Part shown: positions 1-6,894 of the stretch, in pieces | Layout of the letters: every line of letters starts with the position of its first letter | How positions within the stretch are numbered: the stretch's first letter is position 1 | Assembly (NCBI GenBank): GCA_023265495.1 | Contig: JAHFTP010000001.1 | Span: forward strand, 1-38,977 | Direction of reading: 5' to 3' | Source: Chlamydiota bacterium | GTDB lineage: Bacteria; Chlamydiota; Chlamydiia; Chlamydiales; Rhabdochlamydiaceae | Length of the DNA: 38,977 nt | The notes under the pieces: generated by a model | Databases searched by the model: none | What the model was told of the DNA's origin: nothing | The model's input: only the letters and a program-made list of their open reading frames with translations | Made by a program: the position numbers and the translations under genes

Positions 1-351
1 GAAACGCACAGCAATCGAAGGGAGGCCTGCAGAAAAAATCCTTGCATCCCCTCCCTTTTTCCTCAGCACAAAGGTAAGCGGCCCCGGACAGAAAGCCTCA
101 TACAATAGAAAAAAATCAGGGGGAACATATTCTACTATCTCGCCGAGTTGCTCCGCACTCGAAATATGGACAATAAGGGGATTGTCTGAAGGTCTTCCTT
201 TCACAGTAAAAATTTTTTGAATCGCGCTTTCGTTAAATAGGCAAGCCCCAAGTCCATATACAGTCTCTGTGGGAAAAGCCACTACCTCCCCCTTCTTTAG
301 GAGGTAAGCTGCTCTATGTAAATGCCCTGTAGAAAGTATTTCTGTTTCCAT
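1..351 (-). CDS. tsaC: L-threonylcarbamoyladenylate synthase (TsaC/Sua5), partial
   Basis: This is the first 117 codons of a gene that runs off the left edge. The ATG is at 351. The protein reads through the YrdC/Sua5 signature: a segment with FPTETVYGLG near residues 26-35, then KGRPSDNPL near 50-58, then CPGPLTFVL near 90-98. These residues bind threonine, bicarbonate and ATP in the family. The enzyme makes threonylcarbamoyl-AMP, the first step of t6A37 formation in ANN-decoding tRNAs, in the cytoplasm. Whether it is a short TsaC (about 190 aa) or a long Sua5 with a C-terminal domain cannot be told because the end is missing. Another ATG at 356 is in a different frame. The identification is secure. 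Confidence 0.9.
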   Translation of the reverse strand, partial: METEILSTGHLHRAAYLLKKGEVVAFPTETVYGLGACLFNESAIQKIFTVKGRPSDNPLIVHISSAEQLGEIVEYVPPDFFLLYEAFCPGPLTFVLRKKGGDARIFSAGLPSIAVRF

Positions 352-428
352 ACCATTTTTCCTGTTTTCCAGGCTAAATGGTAGTTCTTTCCTATGACGT
401 TGTCAATGGACAAGAACAAAACCGGCGG

Positions 429-444
429 CTCCCGTTAAAGGGAG
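429..444. repeat. small stem-loop in the tsaC-AbiEii spacer
   Basis: A five-base perfect stem (CTCCC/GGGAG) with a loop of six bases lies in the 156-base spacer between the tsaC start and the end of the AbiEii-like gene. On the minus strand it resembles the short pyrimidine-rich hairpin at 2340-2351 on the other side of the AbiE-like pair. It could be a terminator remnant or a transposon-end remnant; there is no clear T-run. Nothing else was seen in the spacer. Confidence 0.3.
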
Positions 445-507
445 TGCCCTTCACCCACAAATCAAGGCTATCATCGGTAGGGGCCTGAGAATCGAAGAGA
501 TGATTGG

Positions 508-1287
508 CTAAAAGGTCAGCAGCTTCTTTACAAGGCGTTCAAAGCCCAGCTTTTTCAGTTTTCCTGATGGATCTTGGGTTTCTAGCCTAGACCATTCAGC
601 AGGCGATGCATTGTCCATCCAATTATGCAGATTTTTCCAAAAAGTCTCAAACCATTTGGAATGCTGCTTTGTCAACATCTCGAACTCAACCAGAGCCTGA
701 TCTGAAAAGTTTGCCAGCTGTACAGCTACATACCAGATCCCATAAAGGTCTTTAAGCATCTTTGAAGGACTCTTTCGCCTTGTAAAAGTAAGACCTTTGT
801 GGAACATCCAGGCTCCAGGGGAGACAACCCGTCCCGTTTCGCCTGAATAAGTTTGAAACTCCGTTGTCATCTGCAAACTCAAAGTCAAATAGCTTAGCGG
901 TTGAGCAACAACACCCCCAATAACGACATTTTTGTTTTTATTATTTCGAGTAGCGGAATCTGTCAGAAATTCTATTTCTACCTCCAAACCATCGATCTCC
1001 TTCACATATGCCTCTGTGGCAGGAACGTCTACATCTTTAAAAACGTGCGCAAATCCAGCTTCATAGAGGTGCTTTGCGATATTCTTTTTGGAAATTTCTG
1101 GAACCCGTCGAGGAATCAGAGAGTCAATATCTCGCGTTCCTATCGGGATATTCTCCAGCTTCGGATCAGCCAGATGGAGTTTATAGATAAAGAGAGCAAA
1201 ACCACCTCCGATAACAATACATTCACGCCATGGGCCGATCGAATTTAGAAATTCGGAGATGATCTTGTCTTCTTGATTTTGTTTCAT
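508..1287 (-). CDS. AbiEii-like nucleotidyltransferase (putative type IV toxin)
   Basis: A 259-residue protein with nucleotidyltransferase-fold signatures: GGG at residues 27-29 followed by a helix, then TRDID at 51-55, matching the G-G and T-x-D-x-D pattern of AbiEii/DUF1814-type enzymes. A third acidic position is likely in the EVEIEF stretch near residue 100. The rest is helical with several Trp residues and no membrane segment. AbiEii toxins transfer nucleotides to RNA targets such as tRNA and are held in check by AbiEi. The gene starts 5 bases after the AbiEi-like gene ends, so the two are almost surely co-transcribed. Family members that are not toxins also exist, so toxin activity is inferred from the pairing. 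It could be phage defence or just addictive cargo. Confidence 0.65.
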   Translation of the reverse strand: MKQNQEDKIISEFLNSIGPWRECIVIGGGFALFIYKLHLADPKLENIPIGTRDIDSLIPRRVPEISKKNIAKHLYEAGFAHVFKDVDVPATEAYVKEIDGLEVEIEFLTDSATRNNKNKNVVIGGVVAQPLSYLTLSLQMTTEFQTYSGETGRVVSPGAWMFHKGLTFTRRKSPSKMLKDLYGIWYVAVQLANFSDQALVEFEMLTKQHSKWFETFWKNLHNWMDNASPAEWSRLETQDPSGKLKKLGFERLVKKLLTF

Positions 1288-1292
1288 TGGGA

Positions 1293-2018
1293 TTAACCGC
1301 TCTTGTAGATGCGTTTTAGCTCAGAGATGCGTTCTACCATAAATTCAGCCTGCTCTTGTCCACGCAGAGGAAAATGGTAAAGGTCAAGGAAAGTTAAAAG
1401 AACTGGACAGGTTTTCATACCTTTGTCTGAATCCACTCCAAGATTAAGCAAGCTCTCATAGTAAGGCTCAATTAGTAAAACCTCATAACCCCTTTCTTGT
1501 GGTTCTAATTGAAGGATATCTTCAAGCTTTGATCGGACTGCCGGATCGAGCATATATAGTTCGAGGGTGTTCAGATTGGTATTCTTACAACCATGGGCCT
1601 CAGTGGCTGAATGAAGAGCCAATGCCACCTTCTGACTTAATTTTGATTTCTTTAGCGCATCAAGAAGTTCTGTCTTTTCAGACAAGCCTGAACGATAAGT
1701 CCTCATTTTGCATTTTTTTGCAATGCTATAGTGCTTTAACCAGCTTTCAAGAAGAAGCTTCGACTTCTTGAAGAAAAACTTCTTAGCTGTTCTTATTCCT
1801 TCAGTTTGAAGAAGTCCCTGCAAGATCAAGATACCAAAAACACGCTGAACCAGCCCCACGCTTACTTCTATTTCCCTGGCTACTTCTCTTAAGGAGAATC
1901 TCCGCCTCTTTACCCCCTCTCTCAAAAGCCAATCAAGAATAAGAGCCGACCTATCAGCATAGATATTGCCTTCTGCCGGATCTTCGTTTGAACTTACTAG
2001 AAATCGAGCTTTCATCAT
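1293..2018 (-). CDS. AbiEi-like winged-helix antitoxin/repressor
   Basis: Predicted 241 aa from ATG 2018 (a second ATG at 2015 follows directly; a TTG at 2078 would add 20 residues encoded by a transposon-like hairpin and is unlikely). The N-terminal part, near residues 18-58, reads as a winged helix-turn-helix: FSLREVAREI, then VSVGLVQRVF, then an LLQTEG wing. The remainder is a helical/beta region like the AbiEi C-terminal antitoxin domain. In type IV systems AbiEi represses its own operon by binding inverted repeats and blocks AbiEii activity. No good Shine-Dalgarno sequence precedes either ATG. The upstream DNA is a transposon remnant, so the native promoter may have been displaced. Family assignment rests on the HTH and on the adjacent nucleotidyltransferase. 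Confidence 0.6.
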   Translation of the reverse strand: MMKARFLVSSNEDPAEGNIYADRSALILDWLLREGVKRRRFSLREVAREIEVSVGLVQRVFGILILQGLLQTEGIRTAKKFFFKKSKLLLESWLKHYSIAKKCKMRTYRSGLSEKTELLDALKKSKLSQKVALALHSATEAHGCKNTNLNTLELYMLDPAVRSKLEDILQLEPQERGYEVLLIEPYYESLLNLGVDSDKGMKTCPVLLTFLDLYHFPLRGQEQAEFMVERISELKRIYKSG

Positions 2019-2029
2019 ACTGACACGCC

Positions 2030-2363
2030 GGAGACCCCCTGCTTCAGCTGGGGGAGGAAGGCGCGCTCCCTTGTTCAATTGTTAAAAAACGGGAGATTTC
2101 TCCCCCATAGCAGTTACCTGCAATCTCGGATTACTCCGGTAATGTTCCCCTCGCCAAAGTTATAGAGCGGTTTACATATAGACAGCGCGCGCTTAACCCT
2201 TCTGCGTGTTTAACCATCTATCTTAGAGCTTGGGACTGGGGCGGCATCCCAAGGTAACTATACATTCGCTCCTAACGTAGTCCCGATTGCTCAGAACAGA
2301 GGCTGGTCAACATAGGGCTTGAAGCTTTCCTCAAGCCTCTCCCTTTAGGGATGGGTAGTTGAC
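2030..2363 (+). mobile_element. decayed IS200/IS605-family end (tnpB 3' remnant plus terminal hairpins)
   Basis: A gene-free stretch with features of an IS200/IS605 terminus. A stem-loop at 2035-2054 has arms CCCCCTGC and GCTGGGGG with one T-T mismatch. From about 2226 to 2313 one plus frame reads like a TnpB/OrfB C-terminus: it contains ILELGTGAASQGN and then VVPIAQNRGWST followed by a stop, but is broken by a stop just upstream. Past that stop come two hairpins: GGCTTGA/TCAAGCC at 2316-2337 and TCCC/GGGA at 2340-2351. The segment closes with TTGAC at 2359-2363, a type of pentamer seen at IS605-family ends. These hairpins sit where the omega-RNA scaffold lies in TnpB elements. No intact transposase remains. 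Recognition is from memory of such ends, so confidence is moderate. Confidence 0.45.
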
Positions 2364-2375
2364 TATCATCTCCTA

Positions 2376-2431
2376 TTGTTCATTAGGATATACTGTTCAA
2401 TATTTATTGAACAGCTAAAACTAGTGAACAG
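2376..2431. promoter_or_regulatory. symmetric four-half-site dyad (operator-like)
   Basis: Two inverted pairs of the half-site TGTTCA/TGAACA share one centre at 2403/2404. The inner pair (2393-2399 and 2408-2414) belongs to a perfect 22-base palindrome. The outer pair (2376-2382 and 2425-2431) is extended by a matching TAG/CTA. Spacing between neighbouring half-sites is 17, 15 and 17 bases. The layout suits two dimers of a repressor. AbiEi proteins bind inverted repeats at their own promoters, so this may be the original operator of the pair, now separated from it by the transposon remnant. Binding is inferred. Confidence 0.5.
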
Positions 2432-2642
2432 TTATGCGAAACAGAAAACAGGATAGAGAACGTCTTTTATCTAACTTATTTTAAACATATTAGGAAGATT
2501 CGGCAGCGATCATGGTAGGGATGCCGATCACCTACTCTGTATGCAATCTTAAAATCGAAGATGCAAAAAAACAAAAAAAAATCTGGAAGGAGAATTTTCC
2601 CCTCCATTATAGTACCTTTTTTATCTTAAGGAGTTCTTGTTT

Positions 2643-2981
2643 ATGAAACGCACCGCATCTTTTGTACTCCTCTACGGGCTCTTAGTCCTAGTAGGGGGCA
2701 GTATTGGCTATGTCCAAGCAAAAAGCACCCCCTCTTTAGTGTCGGGACTGATCTTTGGAATAGGACTTCTTCTTGCAGCTATGGCGATGTACAAGAAAAA
2801 AAGAGCAGGTGCCTGGATAGCCCTCATCATCAGTATTCTCTTAGAGGGATTTTTCACTTGGCGCTTTTCTAAAACGCTACATTTCTTCCCCTCAGGCTTG
2901 ATGAGCTTGATGAGCTGGATCTCTATCATCATCCTTGCACTGAAAATCAAGAAAACAGCGACACTTAAGAAAAAATCCTAG
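2643..2981 (+). CDS. TMEM14-like small membrane protein
   Basis: A 112-residue protein with four predicted membrane segments and a basic C-terminal tail. The first segment ends in a GSIGYVQAKSTPSL stretch followed by GLIFGIGLLLA, which matches the TMEM14/UPF0136 signature (GxxGYxxAxSxPSLxxG). Eukaryotic and plastid relatives (FAX proteins) move fatty acids or haem-related compounds across membranes; the role in bacteria is not settled. The start at ATG 2643 is chosen because AAGGAG at 2628-2633 lies nine bases upstream; an in-frame TTG at 2637 is less likely. Its stop overlaps the end of the convergent CDF gene by four bases. Confidence 0.7.
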   Translation: MKRTASFVLLYGLLVLVGGSIGYVQAKSTPSLVSGLIFGIGLLLAAMAMYKKKRAGAWIALIISILLEGFFTWRFSKTLHFFPSGLMSLMSWISIIILALKIKKTATLKKKS

Positions 2982-3931
2982 TAGCGATTGATGTGATCTT
3001 CTCCATAATAGGGCTCCACATGCACGATCACATCGCGCACAGAGGGCCACGACTTTTGGATCTCAGAGCGCACCTTCTGCGTGATCTCGTGGGCTACTTC
3101 AACGGAAAGGAGAGGATCTACCTCTATGTCGATGGCTACATGTGCATCAGGCCCATAAATCTGTATTCTTAACTTTTCTGTAGAGAGCACCCCTTCTACC
3201 TGCAAGGCAGCCTCGCGCACCAGGGCGAAATAGCTGCTCTCCGGAACTCTATCTAAAAGCTGATTTAAGTTATTTTTGACAGCTAGAACACCAATGACCA
3301 TCATCATAACAGCTATGACGATCGCTCCAAGGTGGTCTATCATCACGCCATAGGAAGGGAAATAAGCCGCAAATAGAAGAGCGATCGTTGCAAATAGACT
3401 ATTCATGCTATCTATTCGATAATGGATAGCATCCGCCAACAGAGCAGGACTATTTTGTTTCTTTGCCGCCCGTCTAATATGTTGGTAGCCGAGCTCTAAA
3501 AGGATCACGGCGCCAAAAGGAATCAGCCATGTATAGGGAGATATGACCCTAACAGCAGTACTCTCAGCTAGTGCGGCGGACTGCTGCACGATCATGGTAA
3601 TACCGAGCACAAATAAGAAGATGCCCAGCTGCAGCCCACCAATAGGCTCTAATCTTCCATGGCCAAAAGGGTGGTGTGTATCAGGCGGTTTGTCCGCCAT
3701 CTTGATACAAAAGATCAGAAAAAGGCTCGATCCGACATCCATGATACTAGAGAGGCCATCTAGAAGAAGCGCGGAACTGCCAAAGTATACAAAGCCAAGC
3801 AGCTCGGCAAAAATGATAAGCAAGCGAAAAATAACCCCTCTTTTCGCTGTGGACACCATATGTATTCTTCTCTCTTCCCTTAACGTCTTAATACGATCAG
3901 GAAGAGGAATCGTGCCGGGAAATTTCGCCAT
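2978..3931 (-). CDS. cation diffusion facilitator (CDF) family transporter
   Basis: A 317-residue CDF exporter with six predicted membrane helices in the first two thirds and a cytoplasmic domain at the C-terminus ending in HVEPYYGEDH. Diagnostic stretches are the DGLSSIMDVGSSL in TM2, the HHPFGHGRLEP loop, and DAIHYRIDS in TM5. CDF proteins expel Zn, Fe, Mn or similar ions in exchange for protons. In TM5 the HxxxD pair is present, but in TM2 the usual H/D-xxx-D pair seems to read S-xxx-D, so the metal site may be unusual. The ATG lies five bases after the superoxide dismutase stop, so the two are probably one transcript; a role in iron, manganese or zinc balance tied to oxidative stress is plausible. 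Confidence 0.85.
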   Translation of the reverse strand: MAKFPGTIPLPDRIKTLREERRIHMVSTAKRGVIFRLLIIFAELLGFVYFGSSALLLDGLSSIMDVGSSLFLIFCIKMADKPPDTHHPFGHGRLEPIGGLQLGIFLFVLGITMIVQQSAALAESTAVRVISPYTWLIPFGAVILLELGYQHIRRAAKKQNSPALLADAIHYRIDSMNSLFATIALLFAAYFPSYGVMIDHLGAIVIAVMMMVIGVLAVKNNLNQLLDRVPESSYFALVREAALQVEGVLSTEKLRIQIYGPDAHVAIDIEVDPLLSVEVAHEITQKVRSEIQKSWPSVRDVIVHVEPYYGEDHINRY

Positions 3932-3936
3932 AGTAC

Positions 3937-4620
3937 CTATTTAAGCCATCTGTCGCTTACTACTTTCCAATTGATATTAGCAAAAAAGGCGTTAATGTAT
4001 CTTTCTTTTTCTAAGCCATACTCTGTGATGTACGCGTGTTCAAATACATCCATCACAAGCAGAGGGATATTTCCTATAAAGTGCCCTGTGTCATGCTCAT
4101 TGATCCACACGTTAAAAAGTCGCCCTGACGCCTGATCTTTGTATAAAATCACCCAGCCTATTCCTCTCATCATCCCCGTTGCAATAAAGTCTGCTTTCCA
4201 CGCGTCGAGTGAAACAAAATGCTCTTCGATGGCCTTTTGCAGGGAAGGGTCGAGTGCCATTGCTCCACTGCCTCCCAAATTGTCAAAGTAGAGCTCGTGC
4301 AGCCTCATGCCGTCATACTCCCAAGCCCACCGTCTTTTGAGCGCTCCAAACTCGTAGGAACGATTTAAAATATCTTTTTGAAAACTCTCTATTTGCCCTG
4401 ATAAGACATTGAGATTTTTTACATAGCCTTGATAGAGGGAAAAATGGAGCTGCAGGAGCTCCCTGCTAAATCCCTTCATTCCAACCAAATGACTATAGTC
4501 CTTAGCAATAAAATTTGTACTTGCCATAGGTATCGATATAGCGGGCGCTTCCTTAACTGGCTCTACAGCTATGCCTGCCCCACCAACACTCAAACAAACT
4601 ACTGCAAAAAAAACCTTCAT
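3937..4620 (-). CDS. exported Fe/Mn-family superoxide dismutase (atypical subgroup)
   Basis: A 227-residue SodFM-type protein with all four expected metal ligands: His59 (in LHFSLYQGYVKNLN), His108 (in MRLHELYFDNL), Asp191 and His195 (in MDVFEHAY). It converts superoxide to peroxide and oxygen. Three things set it apart from housekeeping SodA/SodB. Residues 1-19 look like a signal peptide, suggesting a periplasmic or outer location. The first ligand motif is one residue shorter than the standard HxxxHHxxYV. The outer-sphere Gln position appears to be His176, in INEHDTGH. The residue two before the Asp ligand is Val189. A GAGGTGG Shine-Dalgarno precedes the ATG. It is followed by the CDF transporter gene. 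The metal used cannot be read from the sequence. Confidence 0.85.
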   Translation of the reverse strand: MKVFFAVVCLSVGGAGIAVEPVKEAPAISIPMASTNFIAKDYSHLVGMKGFSRELLQLHFSLYQGYVKNLNVLSGQIESFQKDILNRSYEFGALKRRWAWEYDGMRLHELYFDNLGGSGAMALDPSLQKAIEEHFVSLDAWKADFIATGMMRGIGWVILYKDQASGRLFNVWINEHDTGHFIGNIPLLVMDVFEHAYITEYGLEKERYINAFFANINWKVVSDRWLK

Positions 4621-4690
4621 TTACCACCTCTCAAAACAATTATAAAAATCTCATTAAACCGAAATTGTTTTATATATAGAAAATCGATTT

Positions 4691-4719
4691 TTAATAATAG
4701 AAATTGTCATGATTATCAA
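4691..4719 (-). promoter_or_regulatory. sod promoter overlapping a dyad (possible Fur-like site)
   Basis: Reading the minus strand, a TTGATA -35 (4719-4714), a 17-base spacer and a TATTAA -10 (4696-4691) form a plausible sigma-70-type promoter for the sod-CDF pair. The -35 lies inside an imperfect dyad at 4703-4720 (ATTG...CAAT with GATTATC/GATAATC-like arms) that resembles a Fur box. On the plus strand a TATAAT at 4721-4726 could serve the divergent gene at 4755. Metal-responsive control of both directions is an inference. Confidence 0.45.
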
Positions 4720-4754
4720 TTATAATAGAGCCTCATTAACACGCGAGAAAGTCC

Positions 4755-6029
4755 ATGACATGCTGCTCAATTTTAAAAAAAGAATGTACACCCCTTTCTT
4801 TTTTCCTGCCCAAGTCCTCTGTGGTGATGGCGGCGGGTGAGTCACAAATCCCTTCCGCTTCCAATATTCTCTACCTCCCCTACTCTTTTCTCAGCACTCT
4901 CTCCAGTCTCATTAAATCTAGAGCCATCGGGGATGTCGAAGGAGAGATCGATGCGCACATACGCCTCTCAGGAATGCCGGTGAGTCTTCTCCATAGCCTG
5001 TTAAGCTTCTCCACTACGGCAATAGAAATTACGAACTCCATCACCTCTATTAGTGGAAGCAAAGCCATCTGTGCAGCCCTCCTGCTCCCTATGAGCATTA
5101 CGGGAATTGCCCTTTGTGGTATAGAAGCTCTATTTGAAGGCAATGCCCTAAAAAGAGAGTACGACTTCTTACAGCAGATAACACCTTCTCTAGAGGAGCA
5201 GCTGCGCGAGCTGCAAAAAGCAGATTCCCCCGAAAAAATAGAAGAGCTTTTGCAAAACTCTCTAACAGCTCTTAGACAAAAAGTGGAGTCCTGTCAAGAT
5301 CCTGAGAGAAAAAAAGTAGTGCAAACCCTAGCCACTCAACTCGAAAATGCTTTGACGTCTCCCGGCATTATGCCTGTGCAAGCGCAGACGTTTCTAAGTA
5401 AAATCCAAAGAGCCGAGCTGCAGGAATCCCTATCCCATCTCCAAGAGGAGTTCTTGCAACTCTCCCCTACGGAGATAGAGAAAATCAAGCATTTAACCAA
5501 AATAAAGCTACCCCGCGGCGCTTCTCCACAAGAGCTCAAAGACAAAGAATCCACCCTAAGCGAGCAATTCCTCGAAGTAAAGTATAACAACCTAGCAAGA
5601 AGAGTGCAGCCCTGGTGTGCAGATAAAGTACAAAAAGAACTACGACCTATCTTAGAAAAGCTGCGCTCCGCAGATAGCACCGCTCAAATAGAAGGGCAGA
5701 AACAAGCAGAAGATCTGGCAAAAACCCTTCGCACCCAAGGAAAGAAAAAACTACTCTCTCACATCGTAGCTCTTGTCGCTATCACTATTTCAGCCGTAGG
5801 ATTTACCGCCCTGCTCATAGGCTGTCCTTTCGCCTTTGCAGGGATCGTGCTAGCCGCTGCAAGCACCATTGCCATTGCCAATTACTTCTACACCAAAGGG
5901 ACTTTAGACTGCGAAGGATGGCATTTTTCTTTTGTAAACTGTATCCCCGAGTGGATCAGATACCTCTATAGGAAAGTATGTCCCATTTCCCAAGCGCCTA
6001 CCTCTCTGATGCCGGCTACAAAAGCTTAA
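4755..6029 (+). CDS. Inc-like membrane/coiled-coil protein, function unknown
   Basis: A 424-residue protein without a recognised enzyme domain. Hydrophobic stretches lie near residues 38-55 and 100-126 and, most clearly, at about 333-380, where two long apolar runs are separated by a short turn around GCPFAFAG: the paired hydrophobic hairpin seen in chlamydial inclusion-membrane (Inc) proteins. Between them, residues 135-330 are charged, Leu- and Glu-rich and probably coiled coil. The tail after the hairpin has three Cys. There is no signal peptide typical of Sec export. Start chosen at ATG 4755; no strong Shine-Dalgarno is seen, and a later ATG at 4827 also lacks one. It neighbours the SH2-like and PP2C genes, which suggests a secreted effector, but this is inference. 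Confidence 0.6.
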   Translation: MTCCSILKKECTPLSFFLPKSSVVMAAGESQIPSASNILYLPYSFLSTLSSLIKSRAIGDVEGEIDAHIRLSGMPVSLLHSLLSFSTTAIEITNSITSISGSKAICAALLLPMSITGIALCGIEALFEGNALKREYDFLQQITPSLEEQLRELQKADSPEKIEELLQNSLTALRQKVESCQDPERKKVVQTLATQLENALTSPGIMPVQAQTFLSKIQRAELQESLSHLQEEFLQLSPTEIEKIKHLTKIKLPRGASPQELKDKESTLSEQFLEVKYNNLARRVQPWCADKVQKELRPILEKLRSADSTAQIEGQKQAEDLAKTLRTQGKKKLLSHIVALVAITISAVGFTALLIGCPFAFAGIVLAAASTIAIANYFYTKGTLDCEGWHFSFVNCIPEWIRYLYRKVCPISQAPTSLMPATKA

Positions 6030-6811
6030 GCTCCCTCTAAAAGCGGCTTTTTGATCACGCTACGAAGGCTCTCTAATAACATGTTAGACGTAGGATAGAT
6101 GGGCTCGTCTAAGTTGGGATCATCGTTATAGAAAAGCCATCCTTTCTCTATTTTAACAATAGTTAAATCACACACACGCCCATTGTAACTGACATAACTT
6201 AGCGTAACACATTTGACAAGCTCTCCATGCGCCCGGCTGAGCTCACTTTCCATAATCTCTGCAAAGGGATCTTTTCTAAAGATATAGGTGCCCACTTCTT
6301 TTTCTTGCAAAACTCTCTCGGCACCTAGCCTATCTACTTGATGCCAGGCATCATGAATAATATCACGTGAGGGCATGTCTTGAGGCAGTCTATCTAAGTT
6401 GATCTGTGAGAACTCTAAAAATAGCCTCGGCAAACTTTCTATATGAGGGAGCAGCCTGGCCATCAGATTAATCACTTTGAGAGTCTCAGAAAGGTTATGT
6501 AATGCATTAGGCTTTATATCGTCGCAGCGAAAAACAACTTGCCCTTCATCAGACACTTCGCAAAGGAGCTTCTCCGGCTTTTCGCGGTCTAGCATCACCT
6601 TGAAAGAAATACACTTCCACTCCTGATCTTCTTCTACTTTGGGAGAGATATCAAAAAAACGGATCTCCCCTCTGACTCTATGGATGTAGGCTTTATATGT
6701 TTTGTCTTCTGACTCCTTCTTATGGGAAGAATCTTGACTTGCTTTTTTCAGCAAGATCTTAAATATCTCCACATTTTTTCTAATAACATCATTTTCTATG
6801 GTGAGTTTCAT
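6026..6811 (-). CDS. SH2-like domain protein, putative host-directed effector
   Basis: A 261-residue protein whose last 105 residues read like an SH2 domain. In order: AWHQ (W156), GAERVL with the A-E of helix A (about 164), GTYIFR (174-179) at the FLVR position with Arg179 as candidate phosphotyrosine ligand, CVTLSYV for strand C, LTIVKI for strand D, KGWLFYND for strand E, and a final helix LLESLRSVI. The N-terminal 150 residues are charged, mixed alpha/beta and unrecognised. SH2 domains read phosphotyrosine in eukaryotes and occur in some intracellular bacteria, notably Legionella effectors. ATG 6811 is preferred over an in-frame TTG at 6814; a GAGGG lies upstream. Its stop overlaps the convergent gene by four bases. 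The fold call needs profile or structure support. Confidence 0.6.
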   Translation of the reverse strand: MKLTIENDVIRKNVEIFKILLKKASQDSSHKKESEDKTYKAYIHRVRGEIRFFDISPKVEEDQEWKCISFKVMLDREKPEKLLCEVSDEGQVVFRCDDIKPNALHNLSETLKVINLMARLLPHIESLPRLFLEFSQINLDRLPQDMPSRDIIHDAWHQVDRLGAERVLQEKEVGTYIFRKDPFAEIMESELSRAHGELVKCVTLSYVSYNGRVCDLTIVKIEKGWLFYNDDPNLDEPIYPTSNMLLESLRSVIKKPLLEGA

Positions 6812-6894
6812 CAATAAGCCCTCTCTTTACAAAATCGCCCCTACTTCCTCCTCATTACAGAAAAGTGGGTTTTTGTACAAAAAGAAAAGCTATT

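Noticed and set aside
429..444. Hairpin left of the AbiE-like pair as a matching transposon end
   Set aside because: The stem is only five bases and no TnpB remnant or flanking repeat is seen, so a second IS end was not called.
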